64,000 nucleotides of DNA from CAVWZH01 sp963765285 (lineage in GTDB: Bacteria; Acidobacteriota; Terriglobia; Terriglobales; Acidobacteriaceae). How positions within the stretch are numbered: position 1 is the first letter of the stretch; every line of letters begins with the position of its first letter. Below are positions 15,950 to 25,168 of this stretch, one piece after another. The position numbers and the translations under genes were made by a program. The stretch covers positions 682,001-746,000 of the forward strand of contig CAVXVR010000003.1 of NCBI GenBank assembly GCA_963765285.1. Reading direction: 5' to 3'. The notes under the pieces were generated by a model. It ran no database searches and had not been told where the DNA came from. It saw nothing but the letters and a program-made list of their open reading frames with translations.

Positions 15950-18900
15950 CTACGACACGTTTACGGAATCGCGGGTCTCCTCTTTCGGCCGATAACTCAG
16001 GGCCGCGGTGCGTTCCAGCTTGTCCCAGGCAAAGCGCTTGCCTTCAATGGCCCGCTTGAGAGTCCTGAAAAGAACAACCGAAAACAATTGGCGATAGGCG
16101 AAGCGCTGCAGCCAGACCTGGCTGAGCAACCAGGCGTCTTCCCGGGCTTCGGGTTGGCGACGCTCCAGCGCAAACGCGATCGCCGAGGTAATCAGGTCGA
16201 TGACCAGGAACACCGCGAAAAAGAGGACCAGACGGTGGAAGCTGGCGGGATCAGTGGATTCCGGGTGGAAATACTTCTGCACGTAATACCAGATCGTGCC
16301 CCCGATGAACATGAGGTCGATCAGTGGCGAAACCAGCGGCAACAAGATCTGGAAGATCACGATGTTAGGCAGCGCGACCCAGCCCAAAGCGCCTTTCCGG
16401 GCGAAGGCGGAGCGGTGTTTCCAGACCGATTGCAGAATGCCGAACGACCAGCGAAAGCGCTGGCGCATCAGACCATTGGCGGTGGTCGGAGCTTCCGTGT
16501 AGGCCAGCGCCAGGTCTTCGTACTCGACGCGATACCCGTTTTGCAGCAGGGCCATGGTCAGATCGGCATCTTCCGCCACCGTATCGGTCTGATAGCCGCC
16601 GGCTTCGCGCACGGCCGAAACCCGCCACGCCCCGATCGCTCCCGGGACCACGCTCACGGCCCCCAACGTATTCAAGGCGCGCCGTTCGAAGTTCTGGCTG
16701 GTGATGTATTCGAGGGCCTGCCAGCGGGTCCAAAGGTTGACGCGGTTCCCCACCTTGGCATTGCCCGCAACGGCGGCAACTTTGGGATTCAGGAAGTGCG
16801 GCACCAAGCGAGAGACTGCGGTGCTGGCAATCACAGTATCGGCATCGATGCCAACCATGATTTCTTCGTTGTCCTGGAGGTGTTCGAGGCCAAAGTTGAG
16901 TGCGTCAGCCTTGCCTGAGTTGGGCTTGGTCAGAATCAACACCAGGCCCGAGGCTTCTTCGCGGACAAAAGCGCGACGTGCGACTTCCAGCGTTCGGTCG
17001 GTGGAACCGTCGTCAATCACGATGACTCGCAGGTTGCGGTAGTCGGAGGCGAGTACGGAGCGAATGGTGCGTTCAATGACCTTCTCTTCGTTGTAGGCCG
17101 GAATCAAAACCACAACTTTTGGCCGGAAAGTCTCCGCTTCGCCGGGCAGCCCGTATTGCCGCTTACGTAAGCGATCAAAGATGGCGAACGTCCCGATGAA
17201 GGCCAGGCGGCCAGTCATCAGCACGTCACCCACGAAAAAAATCCAGTTGATAGCGAAGAACGCCAGTGGGAACAGCAGAAATGCAAACAGATCGAGCCGC
17301 GCCGTCCAGCGTTCGTTCGCGGGCAGAGGCGGCATCACATCGGCCCGGGTTTTGCCCAGCAGTTCGTACACCGGGACAATCTGCAACCCTTTGGCCCGCA
17401 CACCCTCGATGATCAAGGGCAGCGCCCGAACGGTTTCAGCGCGGTTGCCGCCGCCGTCGTGCAGCAGGATGATGTTGCCGCACCGTGTGTCGTTCACTGC
17501 GCAGGGCGGCAGGTGGGCCAGCACGTCGGCCGCAATGTCTCCCGCGCTGCGAAACGGAGTTTCCCGCCAGTCATTGGGATCGACCTTGTTCCCGATGGTG
17601 GTGTAACCCATGTCCTGCGTGACTTCCAAAGGACGAACCTGGTCTTCGGTATCAGGCTCCGCGTCCACCGAATAGGGCGGGCGGAACAGGATGGTGCGAA
17701 TACCCAGACGGCTGGCAAAAAAGCGTTCGGTCAGGTTGAGTTCCACTTGTACATAGCGGCGCGACAGGTTGCTGATATCGGGGTGGGTAAAGGTATGGTT
17801 CCCGATCTCATGGCCTTCGCGATAAATACGCGAGGTCACATCGGCATACTTGTCGGCTTCAATCCCGATGAGAAAGAACGTTGCCGGCGCCTTCTCGCGT
17901 TTGAGCACATCGAGGATTTTCGGCGTCCATTCGGGATCGGGACCGTCGTCGAAGGTAATCGCCACTTGATTGGGGCTGAAGCCGTAGCGGGCGACGCGGT
18001 AAGGCTCGGGCAAAGAATCGAAGTTCTCGTCGGTAACTTGTCCCGAGTTGGCGTCGACCTGTAGCGTCCTTTGTCCATTCGCGGGACGTGCTTCAATGCG
18101 CAGGATTTCGCCCTCACCTTCCATGTCCACGTCCTGGCCGGGAGGAACGTCTTTCAGCTTGTCGGGATTGCCGGCGTCGCCGGGGACGTCCCAGACCCGC
18201 CACAGCGAGCGGTCCTCGGCGCCCAGCCGCCACAAAGCGAAGGTCTGGATCCCCAGGCTTTGTGCGGCCCGCATTTCGTTCAGCGCGGTGACTGCGTCCA
18301 GAAACCATACATCGTGCTGCACATCGTGTTCGTCGAGATAGCTGACGTGGGGATTGAGAGCGTCGCCGTCGAACTCGACATCCGCTTCAGAATCGCGCGC
18401 CGTGAGCCAGGCGTCCTGCACCGCGACGTTGCTGTCTTTCAGGCCGGGAGGCAGATTCCCACGCTTCGGTTTGTTGATCCAGTCGTAGCCGTAGTTGCCG
18501 ATGGCGCAGATCAGCTTGTCTTTTGGCACCAGCTTGCTGATCGACTCCAGATTGGCCACAAACCAGTCCTGCGACGCCACCGGCCCCGGCTCCCCTCCCG
18601 GATAGTGTTCGTCGTAGTTCATGACCACTACCTTGTCCACTAAAGAAGAAATCGTGGGATAGTCGAAGTCCGTGTTGCGCGCCTGAACACTGACGTGAAG
18701 CTGCATGCCCTTGGCGTGGAGGTCCTGCGAGAGTTCTCTCAGCAATGCGATGTAGCCGGGTTGCCCCTTCTTGGGGAAGTCTTCGAAGTCGACCATCAGG
18801 CCGCGATACTTGTCGGTGGCAAGGAAGGCGGCAATTTCCTGCCGAAAGCGGGCGCGCGCGTCGGGATCGTTGAGGAAGCCGCTGATATCGATCCAGTCCG

Positions 18901-19456
18901 TCCCGTTAGAGTTGTTCACCATGGGCAGGACTTCCATGTCGGTGTCTTCCGCCTTCAGAAACGGCATGACCCGGTCATCGACAGTGTGGACCGTCGAACC
19001 CTGGACGACGTCGAAGAACTTGGCGGTTTGCTCGTCGATGCTCTCGAGGCGCCCATCGGGCTTCATGACGTGCAGCCACTCGGGATAGAGCAGGTCGATC
19101 TGGCGGGCGTACTCCCGCAAAGATGAAAAACTGGCCGCATCCCAGGGAACGTAAAACGCGGCGCGAACTCCTTCCTGAGTGTCGAGTTTGACCGCACCAG
19201 GCTTGCGGAGCAAGCGATGCAGACCCGCATATGCCAGCTTTCTTTTTTCCTTCGCCTTTTCTTTCTCTCTTTCTTTGAGGGCATGAAAGGGCTTTTTCCT
19301 GGGCGGAAGCAGGGGGTCAGGCAGGGTTTCGCTGCTCAGCGCGGAGTAAGTGAAGTACGCAACCAGAAGGATAAGGCTGATCCCCAAGACGTCAAACAGC
19401 CGCCGTAGCCGCTTCCATCGCGCCCGCCGGGGATCGTAAAAGACTGGTTGAACCAT
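15950..19456 (-). CDS. Trifunctional GH18-like / polysaccharide deacetylase / GT2 membrane protein
   Basis: One 1168-residue chain holds three enzymes. After an anchor at residues about 22-44 and a Lys/Glu-rich stretch, residues about 95-420 are GH18-like, with YRGLMVDFED giving the Asp223-x-Glu225 catalytic end. Residues about 490-700 are a NodB polysaccharide deacetylase (AITFDDGPDPEW with Asp503/Asp504; HEIGNHTFTH with His554/His558). Residues about 720-1130 are a processive GT2 synthase (VVVLIPAYNEEKVIERT, DDGSTDRT, AEDADLT, RQRFRWSFG) with flanking membrane helices. The set resembles PgaB plus PgaC, which make and partly deacetylate poly-N-acetylglucosamine. An exopolysaccharide role is inference. 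The start ATG overlaps the longest form of the divergent GT39-like gene by two bases. Confidence 0.93.
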   Translation of the reverse strand: MVQPVFYDPRRARWKRLRRLFDVLGISLILLVAYFTYSALSSETLPDPLLPPRKKPFHALKEREKEKAKEKRKLAYAGLHRLLRKPGAVKLDTQEGVRAAFYVPWDAASFSSLREYARQIDLLYPEWLHVMKPDGRLESIDEQTAKFFDVVQGSTVHTVDDRVMPFLKAEDTDMEVLPMVNNSNGTDWIDISGFLNDPDARARFRQEIAAFLATDKYRGLMVDFEDFPKKGQPGYIALLRELSQDLHAKGMQLHVSVQARNTDFDYPTISSLVDKVVVMNYDEHYPGGEPGPVASQDWFVANLESISKLVPKDKLICAIGNYGYDWINKPKRGNLPPGLKDSNVAVQDAWLTARDSEADVEFDGDALNPHVSYLDEHDVQHDVWFLDAVTALNEMRAAQSLGIQTFALWRLGAEDRSLWRVWDVPGDAGNPDKLKDVPPGQDVDMEGEGEILRIEARPANGQRTLQVDANSGQVTDENFDSLPEPYRVARYGFSPNQVAITFDDGPDPEWTPKILDVLKREKAPATFFLIGIEADKYADVTSRIYREGHEIGNHTFTHPDISNLSRRYVQVELNLTERFFASRLGIRTILFRPPYSVDAEPDTEDQVRPLEVTQDMGYTTIGNKVDPNDWRETPFRSAGDIAADVLAHLPPCAVNDTRCGNIILLHDGGGNRAETVRALPLIIEGVRAKGLQIVPVYELLGKTRADVMPPLPANERWTARLDLFAFLLFPLAFFAINWIFFVGDVLMTGRLAFIGTFAIFDRLRKRQYGLPGEAETFRPKVVVLIPAYNEEKVIERTIRSVLASDYRNLRVIVIDDGSTDRTLEVARRAFVREEASGLVLILTKPNSGKADALNFGLEHLQDNEEIMVGIDADTVIASTAVSRLVPHFLNPKVAAVAGNAKVGNRVNLWTRWQALEYITSQNFERRALNTLGAVSVVPGAIGAWRVSAVREAGGYQTDTVAEDADLTMALLQNGYRVEYEDLALAYTEAPTTANGLMRQRFRWSFGILQSVWKHRSAFARKGALGWVALPNIVIFQILLPLVSPLIDLMFIGGTIWYYVQKYFHPESTDPASFHRLVLFFAVFLVIDLITSAIAFALERRQPEAREDAWLLSQVWLQRFAYRQLFSVVLFRTLKRAIEGKRFAWDKLERTAALSYRPKEETRDSVNVS

Positions 19457-19577
19457 GAAGTTTAAATGCTGCCGCTTAATCCTATGCTGTGCGCCAAAGC
19501 AGGGTCAAACCCCTTGTTGGTGGCTTCTTGTGAGTCGCAAAGTGCCAGTTTCCATTCCGAGACTGTATATTCTTACG

Positions 19578-20969
19578 GTGCGCCAACTTGTGCGCCAGCA
19601 TTTTCGTTTTTTTCTGCTCGCCACGGTCGCCGCCCTCGCGCTGCGATTGGTTTTCCTGTTTCGCTTTCCCGCGATCACGGCCGACTCCCTGGTCTACGGC
19701 GACATTGCCAAGAACTGGCTCCAGAGGGGAATCTACGGCCTGGGTGGGAACGGAGTTTCTCCGACATACATTCGAGTTCCCGGCTATCCCGCGTTTCTGG
19801 CGGCGATTTTTGCCCTGTTTGGTATGGAACATTATCGCGCGGTGCTGGTTGTGCAGGTTTTGTTCGACATCGGCACCTGCTTTCTGACCGCCGACCTGGC
19901 TCGCCGCATGATTTCTGGTCGGGCGGCGAAAGCGGCGTTTCTTCTGGCCGCTCTCTGCCCTTTTCTTGCCAATTACGCAGCCGCGGCGCTGGCCGAGTGT
20001 CTGGAAATCTTCTTCACAGCGTTGGCCCTCGACTTGGCGTGCGCCGGTCTTGAATCAATGGATCAGGGCCGGATTCGGTTCTGGCTGGGCTGCGGTCTGA
20101 CGACCGGCATCGGTATTCTGCTCCGGCCCGATGGCGGATTGCTGCTGGTCGCCATCGTCGCCTATCTAGCGTGTCTTGGGTTGGTTCGGGTGCGGAGTCA
20201 TCGGCCGGTTTCTCGACCGATTGTGGCCATGCTGGTCGTTGTCGTGACCGCTCTCCTTCCTCTGGTCCCCTGGGCAATCCGCAATCTGCGCACGTTTCAT
20301 CGCTTCGAATTGCTGGCTCCGCGGTACGCCAACGAGGAGAATTCTTTTGTTCCGGAAGGCTTCAATCGCTGGGTGAAGACCTGGATGGCGGACTATGTTT
20401 CCGTCGAGGAGATTTACTGGAACGTGCCGGGAGAAGCGCTGGATGCCGACAAGCTTCCCGCGCGCGCTTTTGACTCGGACTTGCAGCGGCAAGAGACCCA
20501 GCAGTTGCTGAATGAGTACAACACGACCCTGCACATTGCACCCGACCTGGATGCCCGGTTTGCGGAGCTTGCCGCGGAACGGATTCGTGCCGCGCCGCTG
20601 CGTTACTACCTCCGGTTGCCGCTTACGCGAATTGCCGACATGTGGCTGCGACCGCGCACCGAGATTCTGCCTTCTGACACTCGCTGGTGGGAGTTCAACG
20701 ACGATCCGTTCGGGTCCGTGCTGGCGGTCGCGCTGGGGGTGTTTGGGATCCTCTACTTAGGCCTGGCCCTCATGGGCCTTTGGTGGGGAGCGCCGATACA
20801 CTATTCTGGGCTGCTGCTCACCTTCCTCGTGCTGCGCTCGGCTTTCCTCGGGACTCTAGAAAACCCAGAACCGCGTTACACGCTCGAGTGCTTCCCTGTG
20901 GTCATCGTCCTCGCGAGCGCGTGGTTCGGACGGCATTGCAGGCACTCGCCGGAATCGGCCACAACCTGA
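19578..20969 (+). CDS. GT39-like membrane glycosyltransferase (ArnT/PMT type)
   Basis: This hydrophobic protein has the N-terminal signature of the ArnT/dolichyl-phosphate mannosyltransferase superfamily: a first helix (FFLLATVAALALRLVFLF), then SLVYGDIAKNWLQRG with the acidic residue in the first periplasmic loop, and PTYIRVPGYPAFLA. About ten transmembrane segments follow. Such enzymes move a sugar from a polyprenyl-phosphate donor to lipid or protein in the periplasm. The frame is open from 19455, but its first 41 codons look non-coding and overlap the start of the divergent gene, so GTG 19578 (VRQLVRQHFRFF) is preferred; this gives 464 residues and leaves room for promoters. Its acceptor is unknown. 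Confidence 0.85.
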   Translation: MRQLVRQHFRFFLLATVAALALRLVFLFRFPAITADSLVYGDIAKNWLQRGIYGLGGNGVSPTYIRVPGYPAFLAAIFALFGMEHYRAVLVVQVLFDIGTCFLTADLARRMISGRAAKAAFLLAALCPFLANYAAAALAECLEIFFTALALDLACAGLESMDQGRIRFWLGCGLTTGIGILLRPDGGLLLVAIVAYLACLGLVRVRSHRPVSRPIVAMLVVVVTALLPLVPWAIRNLRTFHRFELLAPRYANEENSFVPEGFNRWVKTWMADYVSVEEIYWNVPGEALDADKLPARAFDSDLQRQETQQLLNEYNTTLHIAPDLDARFAELAAERIRAAPLRYYLRLPLTRIADMWLRPRTEILPSDTRWWEFNDDPFGSVLAVALGVFGILYLGLALMGLWWGAPIHYSGLLLTFLVLRSAFLGTLENPEPRYTLECFPVVIVLASAWFGRHCRHSPESATT

Positions 20970-21108
20970 CCCCAGGCCACAATTAAAACGTTTTTTGGGC
21001 TTGAAAGGCAGGCTCCGGCGGCTAGAGAATACCCGGCCAAGGGTGGTGGAGTTCCTGCATGGGCAGATTGCAGCCTCCACTTTGGGGCCGAACCGCGTGG
21101 GGGAATCC

Positions 21109-24100
21109 ATGGCAATGACGCGCTGGGCTTTTCTGTCTCTGTGGTTGGTAATTTCATCGTTATCAATGGCTCAGTCCACAACGTCTTTGCGGGGCACGGT
21201 CACCGATCCCAAAGGCGCTTTGTTGCCGGGCGCCACCGTCACCCTGGCCGAACCACAAACCGGGTTCACGCGCACTACGCAATCGAGCGCCGATGGCGTT
21301 TATCAGTTCCTGCAGGTCCCGCCCGGCTTGTACATGCTCACCGCTAGCGCCGCCGGTTTCTCTAACTTCAAGGAGGCAAACCTCCGTTTGCTGGTGAACA
21401 CTCCCGCCACGGTTAATATCGGACTAAAGATCCAGGGAACAAATGTCGAAGTGCAGGTCACGGGCGAGGCCCCACTGGTAAATACGCAGGATGCGAGTAT
21501 CGGCAACGAGTTTACCGAACGGCAACTGCTCCGCCTACCCTCTGAGGGACGCGACCCCGCATCCATTCTGAGCCTGCAGCCGGGCGTGACCTACATCGGT
21601 ACCACGAAACAAATCGACCAAAGCAATGACAGTCGGGGCGGCTCGGTGAGCGGCGCGCGCAGCGACCAGACCAATATCACCCTGGACGGCCTGGACGACA
21701 ACGATCAGCTCCTCGGCACAGCGTTCCAGGGCGCTTTGCGCGCTACGCTCGACTCATTGCAGGAGTTTCGCGTCACTACCAGCAACGGGAACGCAGACGA
21801 AGGCCGTTCTTCCGGCGCACAGGTTTCGCTGGTCACCAAGAGCGGCAACAATCAGATTCATGGCTCTGCCTACGAATACAACCGCAGCAGCATCGGGGAA
21901 GCCAACGATTGGTTCAACAAGGCGGCAGAGATTGGCCAGAAGCTGCCCAACAAGCCCGGGCAGTTAATCCGCAACACCTTCGGCGCAACGTTCGGAGGAC
22001 CGATCAAGAAAGACCGGTTTTTCTATTTCCTGGCCTACGAGGGCCAGCGCAAACGGGAAACCATTCAAACCACGCAAATTGTTCCCAGCGACGAGCTGCG
22101 AACCGGAACCATCCAGTATCTCTGTGATCCGAGTGCAGACGCGAACTGCGCCCTCGGCACTCCCAATTCCCAGGGATTCACCGTCATCAGCAATCCCGCG
22201 ATCTCGCAGAGCGATTACATCGTGCAGCTCACGCCCAAGCAGTTTGCCGCCATGGATCCGCGGTGCAGTTTGTCCCAACCGGACCACCCCAATGGCACGT
22301 GCCCGCTGGGGCCGGGCGTGAATCCGCTCGTCGCGTACCTTGCGGGCAATCCGTTGTCCAGTCCCAACTCCGTGTTCAACCTGTATCCCCATCCCAACAC
22401 CGATACCGAGGGCGACCTGCTCGACTATCGCGGTTTCACATTTCCCGGACGCGATCCGCAGAAACTGAACACATACATTACCCGCCTGGATTTCAAAATT
22501 ACCGCCAACGGAAATCACAGCCTGTTCCTGCGAGGCAACTTGCAGAATGACAGCGAAGCTACTCCTCCGCAATTTCCCGGCCAGCCATCGTTTTCCTACA
22601 ACACGGCAAACAGCAAAGGGATTGCCGCGGGCTATACCGCACTCTTGCGTCCCACGCTGATCAATAATTTCCGCTGGTCGCTGGTCCGCCAGGGTACAGG
22701 AAAGTCAGGCCTGAATTCCGAGCCGTATGTTTACTTTCGAACCTTGACCGCGATCACGGGCTTGAACTCGCAGTCTGAGTTTGTGAACGTGCCGGTGCAC
22801 AATTTCATCGACGACCTGACCTGGACCAAGGGCAAGCACACGCTGCAATTCGGCGCCAATCTGCGCCTGATTCACAACAACCGTCTGGGGAACCTGCAGA
22901 ACATCTCCACTGCCTTGACCGACCCGTTCCAACTGGATAACGCCGCCATCGCGAACGCCTCCGGGCCGAGTTCTTTGTGCACGCCCAACCCCAACAAATG
23001 CAGCCTGGATCCTGCGGGCTTCCCCGGCAAGAAGTACCCGACGGTAGATCCCGCCTTCGGCGAAGACTACGATTTCGCCGCTGTGGGTCTGGCTGGGATC
23101 GTCTCCACCGTCGCCCCGGTATTTAATCAAGATAAGAACGGCAATCTCATTCCGCCGGGCGCGCTGATCCCGCGCCATTTCAAAGCCTGGGAAGCGGAGT
23201 GGTACGCGCAAGACTCCTGGCGGGTCACGCCGAATCTGGTCGTGACCGCCGGACTCCGCTATTCCCTTCTGCAGCCGCCCTACGAAGAAGACGGCAATCA
23301 GGCCGCACCCACCATCAGCGTGGATAATCTTTTCGCTCAGCGAGCCAGGGCCCAGTTAGTCGGCCAGGCTTATTCACCGGGCCAGAATCTGGCGCAGGGT
23401 CTACCCGGGGGCCTGCCGCCGGTCCAGTTCGGCCTCTCCGGTCAAGCCAATGGCAAACAGCCCTACTGGAATTGGGATTACCACAACTTCGCACCCCGCT
23501 TTGCCATCGCTTATTCCCCCCATGCCGACGGCGGCTGGTTGCGCAGTCTCTTCGGCGGCGCTGGAAAAAGCTCCATCCGGGCGGGCTACGGCCTCTACTT
23601 CGACCATTTTGGCGAAGGAATCGTTAACACGTTCGACCGCAACGGATCTTTCGGACTGACCACTCTTGAAACCAACCCAGCAGGCGTTCAGGATGTCGAT
23701 TGCGCCGCTCGCTTCACTGGCACATTCAGCCTTCCCCAGGGAACCTTCTGCGGCCAGGATGTCAGCGGTGTGGCTCCGGGAAAGTTTCCGGTTACCGCTC
23801 CACTGGGTCCCAACGCGGCGGGAGGCTTCGCCATCTACTGGGGCATTGATAACAAACTCAAAACGCCTTACTCCCATGTCTTCAATTTCTCGGTCACGCG
23901 CGATCTGGGCCGCAACTTCTCGCTTGAAGTTGCCTATGTCGGTCGGTTGGGACGGCACCTGTTGCAAGAAACCGATCTGGGCATGCCGGAGGATGTTGTC
24001 GATCCCAAATCGCACACAGATTACTTCGCCGCAGCCACCAAGCTGACCAAAGAAGCCAATGCCGCCAATGCCAGCGGCGCAACGACGGTTGCTCCGATTC

Positions 24101-25122
24101 CTTACTTTGAGAACCTGTTCCCCGCCGCGGCCAGCCCCGGAGTGAGCGCAACACAGAACATCTTCGAGCAGATATGGATACCGGAAGACGAGATCGTGTC
24201 GTTGCAGGCTCTGGATACGACCTGTTTTCCCGCTTGTTCGACCTTGCCCGGCCAATCCGGGCCCACGCAGTACAACTACTTCATGCCCCAGTTTTCTTCA
24301 CTGTGGGGATGGCGCACTTCCGGCAACAGCTCCTACAACGCACTCAACGTTACGCTTCGGCACGTCTTCTCTGCCGGCATCCAATTCGATGTCAACTACA
24401 CCTACTCGAAATCCATCGATGTGGGGTCGAACGCCGAGCGTATCAACTTGTTTGACGTCCCGACCACCACCGCCGTCGGTGGATTCTCCAGCCAGGTGAT
24501 CAATTCCTGGGCGCCCGACCAACTGCGCGCCGTTTCTGATTTCGACATGACTCACCAGATCAACTCGAACTGGGTCATCGATCTTCCCTTGGGCCGGGGC
24601 AAACGCTTCGGTGGCGGCATGGGCTCGGTTGCGAACGCGATTTTGGGGGGATGGAGTTTATCGGGACTTTTCCACTGGTCAAGCGGACTGCCCTTCAGCA
24701 TCTTCCCCGGAGGAGGCTGGTCCACGAACTACGATCTCGAGGGTGAAGCCGTGGAGATCGGCAACCCGGGCCGCGTGGGAGTACACATCAACGCCCAGGG
24801 CAACCCGACCATGTTTGCCGACTCGGATGCAGCAATCGCCGCGTTCCGCCATCCCTACCCCGGCGAAAGCGGCCAGCGCAACGAACTTCGCGGGCCAGGA
24901 TACTTCGGAATCGACGCCGGGCTGGCGAAGGACTGGCGAATAAGAGAAGGTCAGACCCTGAGCTTCAGTTGGGAAGCGTTCAACGTGACCAACGCCGTGC
25001 GCTTCGACGCAGCCCAGTCTGCGAACAATTTTGATCTAACCACTACAACCAACTTTGGCGTCTACAACAACACGCTGACCCAACCAAGGGTCATGCAGTT
25101 CATGCTGCGCTACAGCTTCTAG
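21109..25122 (+). CDS. Oar-like TonB-dependent outer-membrane receptor (copy 1)
   Basis: The ATG at 21109, after GGGGGAATCC, starts a signal peptide (MAMTRWAFLSLWLVISSLSMAQ); upstream codons from 20995 look non-coding. Residues about 22-115 are a carboxypeptidase-regulatory-like domain (LRGTVTDPKGALLPGATVTL), then a plug (about 120-290) and a long beta-barrel ending in aromatic RYSF, typical of outer-membrane insertion. The product is about 1337 residues. These proteins are expanded in Acidobacteriota and probably import large substrates such as glycans or peptides; the substrate is unknown. It converges with the sulfatase/TPR gene, 46 bases apart, and has a second receptor beyond it. Confidence 0.93.
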   Translation: MAMTRWAFLSLWLVISSLSMAQSTTSLRGTVTDPKGALLPGATVTLAEPQTGFTRTTQSSADGVYQFLQVPPGLYMLTASAAGFSNFKEANLRLLVNTPATVNIGLKIQGTNVEVQVTGEAPLVNTQDASIGNEFTERQLLRLPSEGRDPASILSLQPGVTYIGTTKQIDQSNDSRGGSVSGARSDQTNITLDGLDDNDQLLGTAFQGALRATLDSLQEFRVTTSNGNADEGRSSGAQVSLVTKSGNNQIHGSAYEYNRSSIGEANDWFNKAAEIGQKLPNKPGQLIRNTFGATFGGPIKKDRFFYFLAYEGQRKRETIQTTQIVPSDELRTGTIQYLCDPSADANCALGTPNSQGFTVISNPAISQSDYIVQLTPKQFAAMDPRCSLSQPDHPNGTCPLGPGVNPLVAYLAGNPLSSPNSVFNLYPHPNTDTEGDLLDYRGFTFPGRDPQKLNTYITRLDFKITANGNHSLFLRGNLQNDSEATPPQFPGQPSFSYNTANSKGIAAGYTALLRPTLINNFRWSLVRQGTGKSGLNSEPYVYFRTLTAITGLNSQSEFVNVPVHNFIDDLTWTKGKHTLQFGANLRLIHNNRLGNLQNISTALTDPFQLDNAAIANASGPSSLCTPNPNKCSLDPAGFPGKKYPTVDPAFGEDYDFAAVGLAGIVSTVAPVFNQDKNGNLIPPGALIPRHFKAWEAEWYAQDSWRVTPNLVVTAGLRYSLLQPPYEEDGNQAAPTISVDNLFAQRARAQLVGQAYSPGQNLAQGLPGGLPPVQFGLSGQANGKQPYWNWDYHNFAPRFAIAYSPHADGGWLRSLFGGAGKSSIRAGYGLYFDHFGEGIVNTFDRNGSFGLTTLETNPAGVQDVDCAARFTGTFSLPQGTFCGQDVSGVAPGKFPVTAPLGPNAAGGFAIYWGIDNKLKTPYSHVFNFSVTRDLGRNFSLEVAYVGRLGRHLLQETDLGMPEDVVDPKSHTDYFAAATKLTKEANAANASGATTVAPIPYFENLFPAAASPGVSATQNIFEQIWIPEDEIVSLQALDTTCFPACSTLPGQSGPTQYNYFMPQFSSLWGWRTSGNSSYNALNVTLRHVFSAGIQFDVNYTYSKSIDVGSNAERINLFDVPTTTAVGGFSSQVINSWAPDQLRAVSDFDMTHQINSNWVIDLPLGRGKRFGGGMGSVANAILGGWSLSGLFHWSSGLPFSIFPGGGWSTNYDLEGEAVEIGNPGRVGVHINAQGNPTMFADSDAAIAAFRHPYPGESGQRNELRGPGYFGIDAGLAKDWRIREGQTLSFSWEAFNVTNAVRFDAAQSANNFDLTTTTNFGVYNNTLTQPRVMQFMLRYSF

Positions 25123-25168
25123 TCGCTCGCGTAGGGGCGGGCCACGTGAGTCTGTTAGCAGGCAGCGA

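Noticed and set aside
15926..16918. Plus-strand open frame opposite the GT2 region
   Set aside because: Antisense of conserved glycosyltransferase motifs, with low-complexity Arg/Gln-rich translation.
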